Shown here piece by piece: positions 47,092-58,122 of a stretch of DNA of 62,000 nt. This DNA is from Nymphaea colorata (taxonomy: Eukaryota > Streptophyta > Magnoliopsida > Nymphaeales > Nymphaeaceae). The notes under the pieces are model-generated. The model worked only from the letters and a program-made list of their open reading frames with translations. It had not been told where the DNA came from and searched no databases. The DNA lies in the NCBI RefSeq assembly GCF_008831285.2, contig NC_045142.1:13703354-13765353 (forward strand), given 5' to 3'. Made by a program: the position numbers and the translations under genes. Numbering within the stretch: position 1 is the stretch's first letter; each line of letters begins with the position of its first letter.

Positions 47092-47858
47092 GTTGCTTTA
47101 ATGCCCACATTTTTCTTTTTCTTTTTCTTTATTATCACAAAAATTCTAATAAGAGTATAGGCTATAATTGGTAGATTCAATAACTGATAAAAATAGTTGA
47201 AACTGTCCTATATCATGGGGCAGTCATGGAAAGAAATGAATGGGTTACCAAATATATACCCCGGTAGACTTGGTAACTGAAAATATTAAAAGAAAATAAA
47301 GATGATTGAGGGCAGCTGAGAAGCCTTCCTGAGAAAAATCATTTGGGGTTGTTGCTCGCCATGTATTGGCCTTATTTAACCCATACCTCAGGTTCCCATT
47401 TTCTGCAGCCATAGGGGGAAGGGTTCCAGCAGTTAGAAATTAGGAAAAAGTCAAAGCTAACCCTTTTTTTCCTGCATCTCGGGGTGAAGATCAAGATGAA
47501 AGAGGCACTGGTCCACGTGACTGTTATCTGCAGCTTGGAGGATCAAGAAAGCCAAGGAGCTAGGGTGCTGACAGTAAAAAATCAGGGGCTGTACAGTTAG
47601 AGATACCCTGGTAAGTGTTATAAAGTTTCTTTTATAAATAATCTATATAGGTAGGTATATATATATATATAAAGCAAGGAGAATTCTACTTGGTGGGGCT
47701 GAAATGATACATGTAAATGCATGTTTTACAAGGAAATGGTGCTACACTGCCTTGGAACGCAGCCTTCTTGGCGGACTGAATTGATTGCAGCATAGAGCAA
47801 TAAGGTATGGGAATACTCAGCTATGAGTGCAGCATGTAGCCCTTGTACTTTTTTTGCT

Positions 47859-47900
<42 letters not shown>

Positions 47901-48253
47901 TATACATATATATATATATATACACATGTATATATATATACATATATATTCCTACCTATATATTTACATGAATCTATGTATTTACGTGCCTAGATATGAA
48001 TAGATGTGTGAAGTGTTATATTCTGGAAATGATACACAACACTCTTAGTCTTAGACATCTCTGATTGCCTAAAAATAAATATATATATGCATGTATGAGG
48101 TGTAATTACCTGTGTGCAGAAAAATAAATGGGTATTTTTAGGGTAATACATGAGCTGTTTGTGAAAGAATATATATAATGTGGTACTATGTTCATAATAT
48201 AGCTATATGAATCACACTGTGACACCCTTGTGCTGGAATTGTATGTAACATGT
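47092..48253 (+). repeat. Candidate solo LTR, copy 2 (uncertain)
   Basis: Counterpart of 24,914-25,960 with an extra ~60 bp at about 47,726-47,785 and a long TA tract. The expected first TG reads TT here. Confidence 0.3.
47863..47950. repeat. Compound (TA)n/(CATA)n microsatellite
   Basis: TA runs interrupted by CATATATA words; the corresponding tract in copy 1 is a simple TA run. Confidence 0.95.
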
Positions 48254-50129
48254 GTTTCTAGTTCCATGAAGGTTTAAGTATGCTGAAATTGATGGTATGT
48301 GCACATGAAAGTAATTGGAACCAGTTTGAACAGTTGTGGAACTTGAGGAACTAGGAATGGTTCTAGGCAACTCAATAAGAGTTAAACTCTCTTTTAGCTC
48401 ATCAATAGGTCTAGACTTAATACATTCAGATCTGGACGACGACTTTAGCTAACTTGAAATGTTTGAGGCAGTAAAAGAGGGACCACAATGAGAGTATAAA
48501 AAATTTCTTTCGTAAAAAATAACATGTCTAGATATGATGACACGATTAGAGATTGGATTGTAACAAACACAACCTTTATGACAGCTGCCATACCCAATGA
48601 AGACACAGGTTTGAGCTTTGGCTTCTAGTTTTGAAGCACGTTTAGGTCCATTCAATGGATAGACGGTACAGCCAAAGGTTCTTAGATGACTGTATTTGGG
48701 AACTTCATGCAAGAGCTTCTCATACGGCATCATTTGCAAGTCTGCAAAAGGCAACCTGTTAATAAGAAGAACAACAGTTTTAAAAGCATGAAACCAAATT
48801 TTTTGTGGCATATTGGCATGAATAATCATGGTGTGTCCCATTTCCACCAGATGCCTATGCTTCCTTTCTACTATCTCGTTCTACTAGGATGTGTAAGGGC
48901 ATGCTATCCATCGATGAATACCTTGATTTTCAAGAAATGTGCTAAATTCTTTGCTCATGAACTATCCTCCTCCATCTGAATGGAAAATTTTCATTTTTAT
49001 TTCAAGTTGATGCTCTAGTATGCTTAAAAAGGTTTTAAAACATGGAAGCGTATCACTTTTCTTTGACAAGGGAAAGATCCATGAGAAGTGAGAGTAGTGG
49101 TCAACCACTAAGAAACAATACATGTACCATTCTCGTGAAGCACATGGTGCTGGTCCCCAAATATCAACACATAACACTTCAAGAGGTTTGGTTGCATGAA
49201 ATGAATTTGATGTAATCCAAGCATTTTTGAAGTTACCCCAAATATCTCCTCCTCCATCTGAATGGAAAATGAATTTTATGCATTTTTCCAAGCACACATG
49301 AAGAACAAAAATCTAATTTATGTCTTTCATCAACAGAAATTAAACCAGCAACTTTCAACGAGTTTAACAACTGAAAGTGAGCATGTCCTAGATGCAAATG
49401 CCATAACTAAATGTCTGAGTAAGAATTTTGAGAAACCAAAGAAGTATTAGCAGTCTTTTATTGATCGTCATCTCCAATACTAAAAGGATTGCTAGTAGAG
49501 TCCTTCCTTTCTTTCGTCCATCTATAGAGTCCTCCTTTCTCAAGTGGCCCTGTGTAAAGAATCTCGCCATCTGCATATTCTTAACAATAAAACCATTAGA
49601 GGAAAATTCAATAGAGCATTGGTTGTCATTGGTTGTCTTTTTCAAAACAAAGGATGACGTCTTGCTAGGTAGGTACAACGTTACCTATATTTTTAATTTG
49701 CATCTTACTACCATTGCCAACTATAATAGAATTAAAACCATGATAAGGAAGTTTACCTTGCATATCTTGTACTGAATTTGTCACATGGTGGGAGGCACCT
49801 GTGTCTGGATACCAGGCTGAGTCTTGAGTATTGCTGACATTTTCTCGGTTACTAGATGCATTATCAGATTTTCCCATGTTGAGTGTCATGGCCATAAACA
49901 CTTTTGGAATATCATAACATTGTCGAGCTGTGTTATTTCTTCTGCCAAAGTACTGACAAGTGATTCCTTGGTTAGACTTGTTAGTATTATTGTTTTTTCC
50001 ATAGTTTCCTCTTCCTCCATTACAGCCTCTACCCCTACCACCATTATAGTTGCCACGCCCATGCCCTTGTTCAGCAATAAGGGCAGTGGGGGTGGCTTCA
50101 ACCTGAGTCATCTGGGATGAAGAAAGCAT
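48254..50129 (-). pseudogene. Copia-A copy 2 pol: protease and integrase, no RT
   Basis: Frame 50,129-49,665 contains the Gly/Asn-rich stretch, a degenerate zinc knuckle CQYFGRRNNTARQC (second Cys and the His replaced) and the protease motif WYPDTGASHHVTN. The pre-integrase part is shortened: the segment corresponding to LKNVLHAPKAHKNLMSVA in copy 1 is missing. Integrase core frames 49,297-48,962 and 48,847-48,449 carry VDIWGPAPCASRE, HYSHFSWIFPLSKK, HSDGGG, then NRLPFADLQMMPYEKLL and KAQTCVFIGYGSCHKG. A short templated insertion lies at 49,199-49,262. RT and RNase H are absent, as in copy 1. Confidence 0.88.
49199..49262 (-). other. Templated insertion inside integrase
   Basis: Absent from copy 1. 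Two parts match other places in the window: TTTGATGTAATCCAAGCA (49,206-49,223) equals 55,043-55,060 and 60,600-60,617 in the last exon-like block of the unidentified gene; TCCTCCTCCATCTGAATGGA near 49,247-49,266 equals about 48,964-48,983 in the same integrase. The frame stays open and reads HSDGGGDIWGNFKNAWITSN. Confidence 0.8.
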
Positions 50130-50138
50130 TCCAAGTCG

Positions 50139-50773
50139 TCACTCTTGAGTAATTAACATATCATATAATTCAGACCATGAACGCAGATCTTTGAATGCAG
50201 TAACTGTGGTAATAAAAGATTCATATTCAGAATTCAGTCCATTCAAGGTATAGAGAACAAGGTCTGTATCTGAGACAAAGTGCTGCACTCTGCTAAGATA
50301 ATCATGTAAGAAACTAATATGTTGAAGGTATTCAGTCATAGACATTTCTCCCTTTTTTATGTTTTGTAATTCTCTTTTCAGCTGAATAATACGAAGATTA
50401 TTTTGTGAGGCATACTGTTTTTCAAGGATGCACCAAGCATCTATAGCCGTGCCAACACGAACCAGTTGTGACATGACTGGTTGAGTCACAGTGACTTTGA
50501 TCCAATTTAGTGCAATTTGGTCTTCATGATACCATAAATCATCAGCAGTATTTTCTTGTGTGTGTGCTTCATCAAGAAATTCAGGTGGAGCAGAACATAT
50601 TCCATTAACATACTTGATCAAATTTTGACTTTCATAACACTTTCAATTTGAGAACGCCAAAGAAGATAATTTGATCGATCAAGCTTGACTGAAACCAAAC
50701 TTAAGAAAGCATTCCATTGTGTACCTGGTGGAGTAGAAGTGCGAGGAGCGTTAGATGAGGACAACGCAGTCAT
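50139..50773 (-). pseudogene. Copia-A copy 2 gag (UBN2-type)
   Basis: The start Met is at 50,773; a frameshift near 50,625 splits it from the 160-codon frame 50,621-50,139, which contains AIDAWCILEKQYASQN, RIIQLKRELQNIKKG and YTLNGLNSEYESFITTV. Same family and layout as copy 1, which is intact at the frameshifted point. Confidence 0.87.
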
Positions 50774-50919
50774 ATTATACTAGAAATGTCTCCCTCGTTC
50801 AATCAACAGCCGACGAGCACAGTCAATACGATTTGTGTCTGATAAACAAAAAAGGCGACTGAGGAGGTGGATCGGGCGACTGAAGGGGCAGATAGGCCTC
50901 GGTGGTACTCCCTTGTTAG

Positions 50920-51300
50920 CACGCTCCTTGGTGAACAGGTGAACACAAAAGGAAACAACGTGCCCCTTGGCGACGGCTGGAAACAGCGTGACCTTCCCTT
51001 GTTGAGAGATAGAAAAAGAAGTCAACAGCGTGCTCCTCGATGAAGGCTGGAAAGAGCGTGGCCTTCCTTAGACAGAAAAGGAGGCACGTGCCTCGGTGAA
51101 GGCAGGAAACAACACACTCCAAAAGGAAGGCACGTGCCTCAATGAAGGCAGAAAACAACATACTCGGTGCCACACCCTTGTTCAAACACTAAAAGGAGCA
51201 CACTCCTCGGTGAAGACAAGAAGCAGCACACTCCTCGGTGAAGACAGGAAGACAAGAAGCAGCATGCTCCTCGGTGAAGACAGGAAGCAGCACACTCCTT
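50920..51300 (-). repeat. Copia-A leader minisatellite, copy 2
   Basis: Degenerate array with clear CACTCCTCGGTGAAGACA units at 51,190-51,300; unit number and order differ from copy 1. Confidence 0.78.
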
Positions 51301-51490
51301 TGTGGTTTCCCTGGTTATGCCAAAAACTGTGGATGTAGGAAGAGGAACAGGTGACGCACCAGGGGGTGCAGCAAAGAGAGTGGCTGGAAAACGATGGTGC
51401 CAGCATCAAACAATGATCGTGATCCAGACAGGTGAAGCGTGGCTCTAGAAAGATGCAAAATATGGAAGACCACGGTGGAAGTACTTGCAG

Positions 51491-51503
51491 GCTTTGATAC
51501 CAA
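51491..51503 (-). other. Copia-A primer-binding site
   Basis: Minus strand TTGGTATCAAAGC, close to the initiator-Met tRNA site, two bases from the LTR end. Confidence 0.85.
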
Positions 51504-51505
51504 GT

Positions 51506-51832
51506 TGAAAGAAAAGATGAACACACAGGTGTAACGAGGTTCGGCTAAAATCAACCTACATCCACACAATGACTCTCTCTTCTATTCTATAACCACACAG
51601 AGAGAGTACATATATTTATAGTCACTTTATACAAGTTAGATCCTTGATTTTAGGATCTTGATTTACACGACAGATTTGGGCAAAATTATAGAAGAAGATA
51701 GGGGAAATGATTTCTTTCTCATTTAGAGAAGATTGGTCAGTTTTGGATAGCTCTTGAGTTTTGGAAACCGTACCCTGTCCTTTGTAACTGATCTTGATCA
51801 TATCCGTTCCATAGATCTTATCATTGTTAACA
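51506..51832 (-). repeat. Copia-A copy 2, 5' LTR, 327 bp
   Basis: On the minus strand starts TGTTAACA (51,832) and ends TTTCA (51,506), directly before the primer site. No matching 3' LTR. Confidence 0.85.
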
Positions 51833-51839
51833 AATCTAG

Positions 51840-52310
51840 CACAGCCCTATGTTACAGAAATTTCTGAATATTTTCTCCAAGAAGAAGGTCATTCTGCTGG
51901 ACCAGAAATCCAGGAAGAGGCTTGGTGATTCTTATGAGAGAGATGGGCTCTATCTACTACATTAACTTGAACACAAACAAGGCACTTCCAGCTGACAAGA
52001 AGAATGAAGAATCACTCCTATGGCACTATAGGTTGGGATATTTGTTTGATCTAATTCTCAAAACTGTGTTTCTTAAGCTCGTCTACAATTTTCCAGTATG
52101 TGAGACATGCAATTACACAAAGATGACTGCACAATCATTTCTTGAATCTGAAATAAAAAGCCAATATTGCTTCAACTTGGTTCAGGACGATGTATGGGGC
52201 CCAGCTCCTGCTGTTTCCAACTTTATTTTCAGATACTTTCTCCTGTCAAAAGATGACAAATCATGGATGAGTTGGGTGTTCTTTCTCAAGAAAAAAGGAT
52301 GAAGTCTTTT
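51840..52310 (+). pseudogene. Older copia pol relic (plus strand), copy 2
   Basis: Frame 51,922-52,302 reads MGSIYYINLNTNKALPADKK, ESLLWHYRLGYLFD, FPVCETCNYTKM, then KSQYCFNLVQDDVWGPAPAV and SWMSWVFFLKKKG, that is the pre-integrase zinc-binding region and the first part of the integrase core with DVWGP. More complete than the copy at 29.64 kb, where a stop and small indels interrupt the integrase part. The last His of the zinc motif (RLGH) is Tyr here. Confidence 0.8.
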
Positions 52311-52649
52311 TTATTAGCAGGCATTGCATGGCCACTAGCAATATCTTATATTAACAAAAGTCACGCACTGGGTAAATTTTATCCAATCTTAAGACTGTGA
52401 AAGGTTCCAGATTGGGTTGAGAAGGACTTGGTTTCACATGCAAGACCCACATATTATTAACCGACAAATTTTTGGTGGTGGCGAACCCTCTGCTAGGTTA
52501 AAAGAATCAAAACTTAGCTGGAACAATCTTGACATCAGGGCTGGGGCTTGTTCTCTCTATATGTTTGAAGTTGAACTCTTGTCGTCAGAAGAGGGGTCGA
52601 CCTTTTAGTTGTTGTTAGCTCATAGCCATCTAGACATCCTTTGTCTTTG

Positions 52650-53400
52650 TCACTCCTCTTTTTTGCTTCTATTGTCGTTTCTTTGCCGTTATTAATTTGT
52701 AATTTGGTGCTTTCTTGTCATCTATTTTATAATTTTTTTTTATTTTATCTATAAAAATTGGTTCAGATCAACCTATTTGAATCGTACCAGTTTGTTATCA
52801 GCCCGATATTTGTTCAAATTATAATTGGCATGCAGAGTTCTATATTTTATTAAATAATCTTATTCCTACTCCCATGAGTTCTTTTTGGCGATTGCCTGGG
52901 CCTCCCTTTTTACACTCCTACGCATGTCCAATGATATTGGATTGTGTAGGTCGGTGCAAGGTTGGAGTACTTTTTTTTTTATAAAGCTGTGTATATTTTG
53001 GAATACTTACTTTTTCATAAACCCTTTTTGTCCTTCTAAAAGTCTTTTTGTTTTTACTTAGACATGTTATTTTGGTTATTAAGCACCCATATGCATAATT
53101 TTTCATGCATAAGACCATATAAGACACTAATTTTAGATCCAGCTTTCCATAATGCTCATGCCCATGTGAGTAGAGTCAAATGTCCTTGAACTGGCATACA
53201 TAGTGAATCCAATTTCCATCCTTGCACTAGTATAGCACATTGCTCTCGATCCGACCAGGTCGACTGGAAACTGAAAGCATGTCATCGTCGTTTAAGAAAA
53301 GTCATTCCTGGGATTCAAAGAAAAGTCGGCTGAATTTTTCTCCTTTAACTGGGCCTTGCATCCAATTAAGACGAACCAATACAATTAATTTCTAGTAACT
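52650..53400 (+). repeat. R3 and R4 repeat copies in D1 copy 2
   Basis: Counterpart of 30,430-31,180; non-coding. Confidence 0.7.
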
Positions 53401-53425
53401 AAAACTTACAAGTACATCATATGTT

Positions 53426-53472
<47 letters not shown>

Positions 53473-54990
53473 GAATTGAAATCAGCTATTTTTTTGTTTT
53501 GTGTGGATAAAAACCATCACAGTGTATTTGCATTGACCAGTTGTTTGAGCATGATCTTTTGAAAGCAGTGTTTAATTATAGAAAATAACAAAATAACCAC
53601 TCTACTGCAGAAGTAGCTGCCTGAAATGTATGAAGTTATTAACATGAACATAACTAAAGTTTGTGCGGCACCATCCATCATGTACCTCCACCATGGGACT
53701 TACCATCGCACAAGATGATTCAGTTGAATTTGAATGAACCTGCAATTGTGGGTCACCTTATACAGGATATGCTCTGTCACTAGGGAAGATCTCTATATTT
53801 TAATTTTAATTTGTTCTGTCTTAATGCAAAATACAAGGTCGGCCCAATGGTATTGGGCCCAGCTATCATCAATAACCAAATAAGCACTTTATTAATTTGT
53901 CAGTCATTTGACCCAAATAATGCCAATGTTTAATTGATACCATATTTTTTTCGTTTAAGATTTAGAAAAAGAATTATATCAATTAATTATCAGAAATTTC
54001 ATGATTTTGTCATCTAGATACCTCTAGCTTTGATAGTCATAGCACTAACTTCATCCACATTTTCTTTTCCCCGGCCCTGCAAATTAATCATCGTCAAAAA
54101 CATTTTCATAAAATTAGATCAAATTGATAAATATAAATTTCAAAAAAATAACAAAGTATATTATTTTGCAAACATGTATGAAGGTTATTATAATGTACTG
54201 CTGAAGTTTAAAAAAACAAAATCATTTTCAATAGAATATTGATAAAAAAACATATAAAGACAAAGAAAATAGTGCGTGAGCACCCCGATCGTCAGGAAGG
54301 GGATGTTCAAGTAATATTGACAAAGTTACTCTTTGATGTAGATTCATTACTTATTCTTTCTATTAAAAGGGACGACAGCCTAACTCCGAGCAGAGTTTGC
54401 ATCGAAAGTGACAAAGAAAATTGTGGTGGTGTACTTATGTCCGGATGGTTTGAGAGATTGATTCGATCCTCCTTTGTACTTTAAGTTGTGTTTGATAGCT
54501 CGATGTAGCATTGAAAGGTATGCTTTAAAGGATCCTCAGCTTAAACAAACTAAAGATTTATGTAGCATGGATCTTAAATCCACGTATATTAAAAATGATA
54601 GATTTAAGGTCGGACGGGGGGGAGTTTTGACCTGATCTGGTCCCTGGTGAAACAAATACAACCACAACAATAAAAACAAGCTATTGGCAACGCCTTTTGT
54701 CATTGCAAATAAGATTATTGCCAACTCGCAAAAGTCCAATACTCGTCCTTGCCCTTTGCAGTGTTGCCAATGTTTCGCTAGCCTCGGATCACCTGCTGCC
54801 ATTTTAGATGTGCATGGACTGGTCATTCCCAGCTTTTATCCAATGACATGCCCGTGTTGAGAAAACTTGACAAATCAATGTAAATTTGAAAATTTACATG
54901 GACAACGACAGATTCAGATTAGACATCCCTATCAAGTTTGAATTAAGAATGCATTTATAAAAGAAAGAATCGTTAAAATTTACTTGTTTC
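53401..54990. other. AT-rich non-coding part of D1 copy 2
   Basis: Includes a (TA)n run at about 53,428-53,469 that is absent from copy 1. Open frames at 54,030-54,242 and 54,239-54,484 parallel those of copy 1, without a recognised domain. Confidence 0.5.
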
Positions 54991-55011
54991 CACCATTCTT
55001 TCCGTTCTACT

Positions 55012-55940
55012 TCAAACTTCTCAGCCATGGAAAAATGATGTATTTGATGTAATCCAAGCATGGCTTTCCTTCAACAATATTGGGCGGGCAGTAAGCTTCT
55101 TGGTTTCCACATCAACTTCTGCCTACAAGATCCAACATCAAAGAGTAGATCAGTTTTCAGCACAAAGAAACTAACCAGCGTCAATCAATAGGACAAGCTT
55201 CTACAAGAGGAAGAAACTAATCTAGCATGCACCTTAGAAAGGACAAGCTTCTGTGAATCAATCATGCCCATCGAGTCTAGATCTTGATTAACTCTCCGCT
55301 CCTGGCTGACATCCACATCTGCAGTGCCTGATAGGACCATAACTAGTTCAGATCTGATGAGATGACTCAGATGTTCTCTAGAAGAGAAATTAACTCATGA
55401 TCAACTAAGTCAAAACCAGCTTCATGCCATCAAGGGACAAAATGCAAGTTCCAACTAAAATTGACTTGATACTGATGAAACTACAAAGAAAAGGAGGAAA
55501 TTCGGAGATTCAAACTGTTACAGTCTTAATGTATTAGAAGCAAAGTAGTTTACAAATCAAATCATGAGAATATATATTGTTACATTAAAGAGAGGCAGCT
55601 CTTTGCAAATACACCATGTCTCAAACAGCAACTATATGTTTCAACAACTATACTAAGTAGTAAGTAGATTACACCTGTGACATGTAATTTGTTTCCAATA
55701 GCTATAGGTGTGCCATGAGTCTTAAAAATTATATTTATAATTTCACCAATACATTCTAATTGTTGAGTAAATTGGCCAATAGAAGATATACCAAGATAAG
55801 ATCGAGAGAAAGGATTAAGTAGACCAAGTAAGGTTACTAAAAATAGGAAGAAGGCAATAGACAGTATAAAGGCTATAAGCCCAAAAGATCTTGGATGCTC
55901 CATGAGCACCAATTAGGGCACGGCCATCAGCAAAGAGGAA
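55012..55940 (-). pseudogene. Unidentified host gene, exon-like series, copy 2
   Basis: Keeps the last four blocks: about 55,930-55,885 (DGRALIGAHGASKI), about 55,780-55,700 (GEIINIIFKTHGTPIAIGNK, its following donor changed to TT), about 55,320-55,236 (NQDLDSMGMIDSQKLVLSK) and 55,122-55,012 (EVDVETKKLTARPILLKESH then AWITSNTSFFHG). In the final block TGG is TGA, so the frame stops three codons early. The block length, 111 bp including the stop site, equals those of the other copies. The upstream blocks are cut off where the duplication ends. Confidence 0.55.
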
Positions 55941-56002
55941 TTCCTACATCCATACCAGTGCTACATTATGTTTTTCCTGTTTGTTCTGTCTGTCCTAATG
56001 AC

Positions 56003-56005
<3 letters not shown>

Positions 56006-56093
<88 letters not shown>
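56006..56093. repeat. (CT)n-(AT)n compound microsatellite
   Basis: About 18 CT units followed by about 25 AT units, directly beyond the end of D1 copy 2. Confidence 0.97.
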
Positions 56094-56097
<4 letters not shown>

Positions 56098-56499
56098 CAG
56101 CTTCATTTTTAGACTGGTTTTTCAGGGTTATTTTCTCTCCTTAAGATCCCACTAATCTTTAAAGCAGAAGACAGTTATGAAGGAAGGAAAAGAAGGTGAG
56201 AAAGTAGAACTGAAAAATGAAAAGCCAGTATCTCAAGAAACCTATTGCACTCGTTTCTTTTATATAATTAAAATTCATTGTTATGTATCCTCGTTGTCAT
56301 TTGTTTACTACATAGAAAATGTGTTGCACCAGCTGTTATGTATGTAAATTATATATTTATTTATTGTGTAAAACATCAAGAGGGCTCAAATAACAAAAAA
56401 TGTTCTGTTCAAGGGTCATACGATCTTCACTAAATTATATTCTTGATTGTAAAAAAAAACATTATAGCTGGTGTGGGCAATTAGCCACACCAGCCCACA
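56094..56499. other. Non-coding stretch
   Basis: No gene found. A perfect 10-bp inverted repeat GCTGGTGTGG / CCACACCAGC with an 8-base loop lies at 56,467-56,494. Confidence 0.5.
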
Positions 56500-56714
56500 A
56501 TATCAGATCCCTAGTGAACAAATACAACCACAACCACAAAACAAGCTATTGGCAACGACCAATAACCCTATTTCCATTGTCAATACTCATCCCCTCGCAA
56601 AAACCAAGACTCGCCCTTGTCCTTTGTAGTGTAGCAAAAAACTTTTGGCTAGGCTAATGATCGTTGCCAGTAGCCTCAGATCACCTGCCAATGTTTTAGA
56701 AGTGCAAGGACAGG

Positions 56715-57010
56715 GAAGCCTGGGCATCGGGCCCGGGTACCAGGTACTTGGCTTGATACCGGGCCTGAAAGACCAGCCCAGGTCGGCCTAATGGGGCCCG
56801 ATTCGGCCTGATTAATTTTTTTATATTATTTTTATTTAATAATAATATATATATCATTATTAAAAATGTGTTTTGTATTTAAATTTTTTTATTTTATATT
56901 TAAAATATATATATTTCTAATCGGGTCGAGCCCAACCTCGGGTTTTGGGCATTGAGTCGGGCCCAAGCTCGGGTTTCGGGGGTCGGGTGCCGGCCAGATG
57001 TCGAGGCCTA
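56715..57010. mobile_element. hAT-like MITE, ~296 bp
   Basis: Absent from the other two D1 copies. Ends GAAGCCTGGGCATCGGGCC and, inverted, TAGGCCTCGACATCTGGCC form imperfect terminal inverted repeats around an AT-rich centre. Flanking 8-mers AGGACAGG (56,707-56,714) and GGGGCAGG (57,011-57,018) agree at 6 of 8 positions and fit a decayed 8-bp target duplication, as for hAT elements. It encodes nothing. Confidence 0.7.
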
Positions 57011-57074
57011 GGGGCAGGTCATTCCCAGCTTTTATCCAATGATGTGCCCATGTTGAGAAAACTGTTGCAAATCA

Positions 57075-57079
57075 ATATA
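57075..57079 (+). repeat. Copia-B target duplication, left (ATATA)
   Basis: ATATA before the 5' LTR and again at 60,427-60,431 after the 3' LTR. Joining the flanks restores the D1 sequence seen at 54,880. Confidence 0.8.
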
Positions 57080-57385
57080 GGTTAGAACAGCAACCTTCTC
57101 CAAAGATCAATTAACATAATTGGTCTCCACTCAGCAAGTAAATTGGGCAATGGTCATAAACCAACGTACTACTTATTTATGGAAGTGCCTCACGCTCTCC
57201 TCCCTTCCTTAATACTCTCTTGATGTATAAGGGCATGACTGATTGTATTGACAAAATTATTATCAAAATAAAAAACGTTGGTTTCTCTTGCTCGTGGATG
57301 CAGGCTGCAAAGCCAAACCACGTAAAACTGGTGCAGCCTCTTTTCTCTCTATCATCCTTATCTTTCATTAAATCTCAGTCTATCA
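57080..57385 (+). repeat. Copia-B 5' LTR
   Basis: Begins GGTTAGAAC (probably TG originally) and ends CAGTCTATCA next to the primer site; 306 bp. Confidence 0.8.
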
Positions 57386-57400
57386 TGGTATCAGAGCGGT
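57386..57400 (+). other. Copia-B primer-binding site
   Basis: TGGTATCAGAGCGGT, a perfect initiator-Met tRNA primer site directly after the LTR. Confidence 0.95.
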
Positions 57401-57449
57401 AAAAAGATCTTCTAAGGCAAAATCTTTGAGCTTCAAGCAGTGAGTCATT

Positions 57450-58055
57450 ATGGAACAAGAAAGGGAAACAAGGAATTACAACGGTGAAGCCACCATCATT
57501 CAAACCAGCGATGGATCAATGCACAAGATTGATGACGTTCATGAACAAGGTAACCCCAATCTCAAAATTACTCGTACGTTGCTCGATGATTTCAACTACT
57601 TGCCTTGGTCTAAGGCTGTTACACGATTTCCTAGTGGGAAATCCAAGTTAGATTATATTGATGGTAGTACCAAGAAACCACCCATTAATGATCCAAAATA
57701 CAAGGAATGGAGGTCCACCAATGACACTATAGCATCTTGGCTCATAAAATCTATGGAGCCCAAGATCGCAGCCAATTTCACCTTCTTAGAAATCGCAAAA
57801 GAAGTTTGGCAAGGTGCCAAAGATCGTTACGGTGAGCAGTATAATACGGCCCGTATGTATCAACTAGCACAAAAGAAGGGCAGCTTGAAAAAGGGGACGT
57901 CATCTATTAGTGAGTACCTTGGTACTTCTAAAGCAATTTGGGATGAAATGGATATTTATATATCATTGACTTCAGATCTTACTCAGGCCAAACGTCAACG
58001 TGAACAGGAGAGTATCTTTGAAATTCTAGCCGGACTGCCTAATGATTCTGAGTAG
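57450..58055 (+). pseudogene. Copia-B gag, N-terminal part
   Basis: A 201-codon frame beginning at the first Met after the primer site. It shows LLDDFNYLPWSKAVTRF, YIDGSTKKP, SWLIKSMEPKIA, EVWQGAKDRYGEQYN and QLAQKKGSLKKG, typical of copia gag (UBN2 / Retrotran_gag family), including the W-x-x-A and VW-x-x-L-like positions. It ends at a stop after IFEILAGLPNDSE, where L-x-GL is normally followed by more gag; the reading continues in another frame from about 58,123. Gag would form the particle shell. The element is broken. Confidence 0.88.
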
Positions 58056-58122
58056 CAATGTAGTCAAATACTTATGGCTCACGAACTGCCTTCTCTAGCT
58101 TCTGTTTTTTCATTGCGTATGC

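Larger units (their letters stand above)
47051..55967 (+). repeat. Direct duplication D1, copy 2
   Basis: Counterpart of 24,865-33,670. It starts at TAAGAACTGAT (both copies) and stops matching after GTGCTACAT near 55,967, where a CT/AT microsatellite region begins. Confidence 0.92.
56500..57079 (+). repeat. D1 copy 3, left part
   Basis: Matches 54,630-54,890 and 32,320-32,570 apart from the MITE insertion. It continues at 60,432 beyond the copia element. Confidence 0.8.

Noticed and set aside
56006-56155. Frame translating the CT/AT microsatellite
   Set aside because: Low-complexity translation of dinucleotide repeats.
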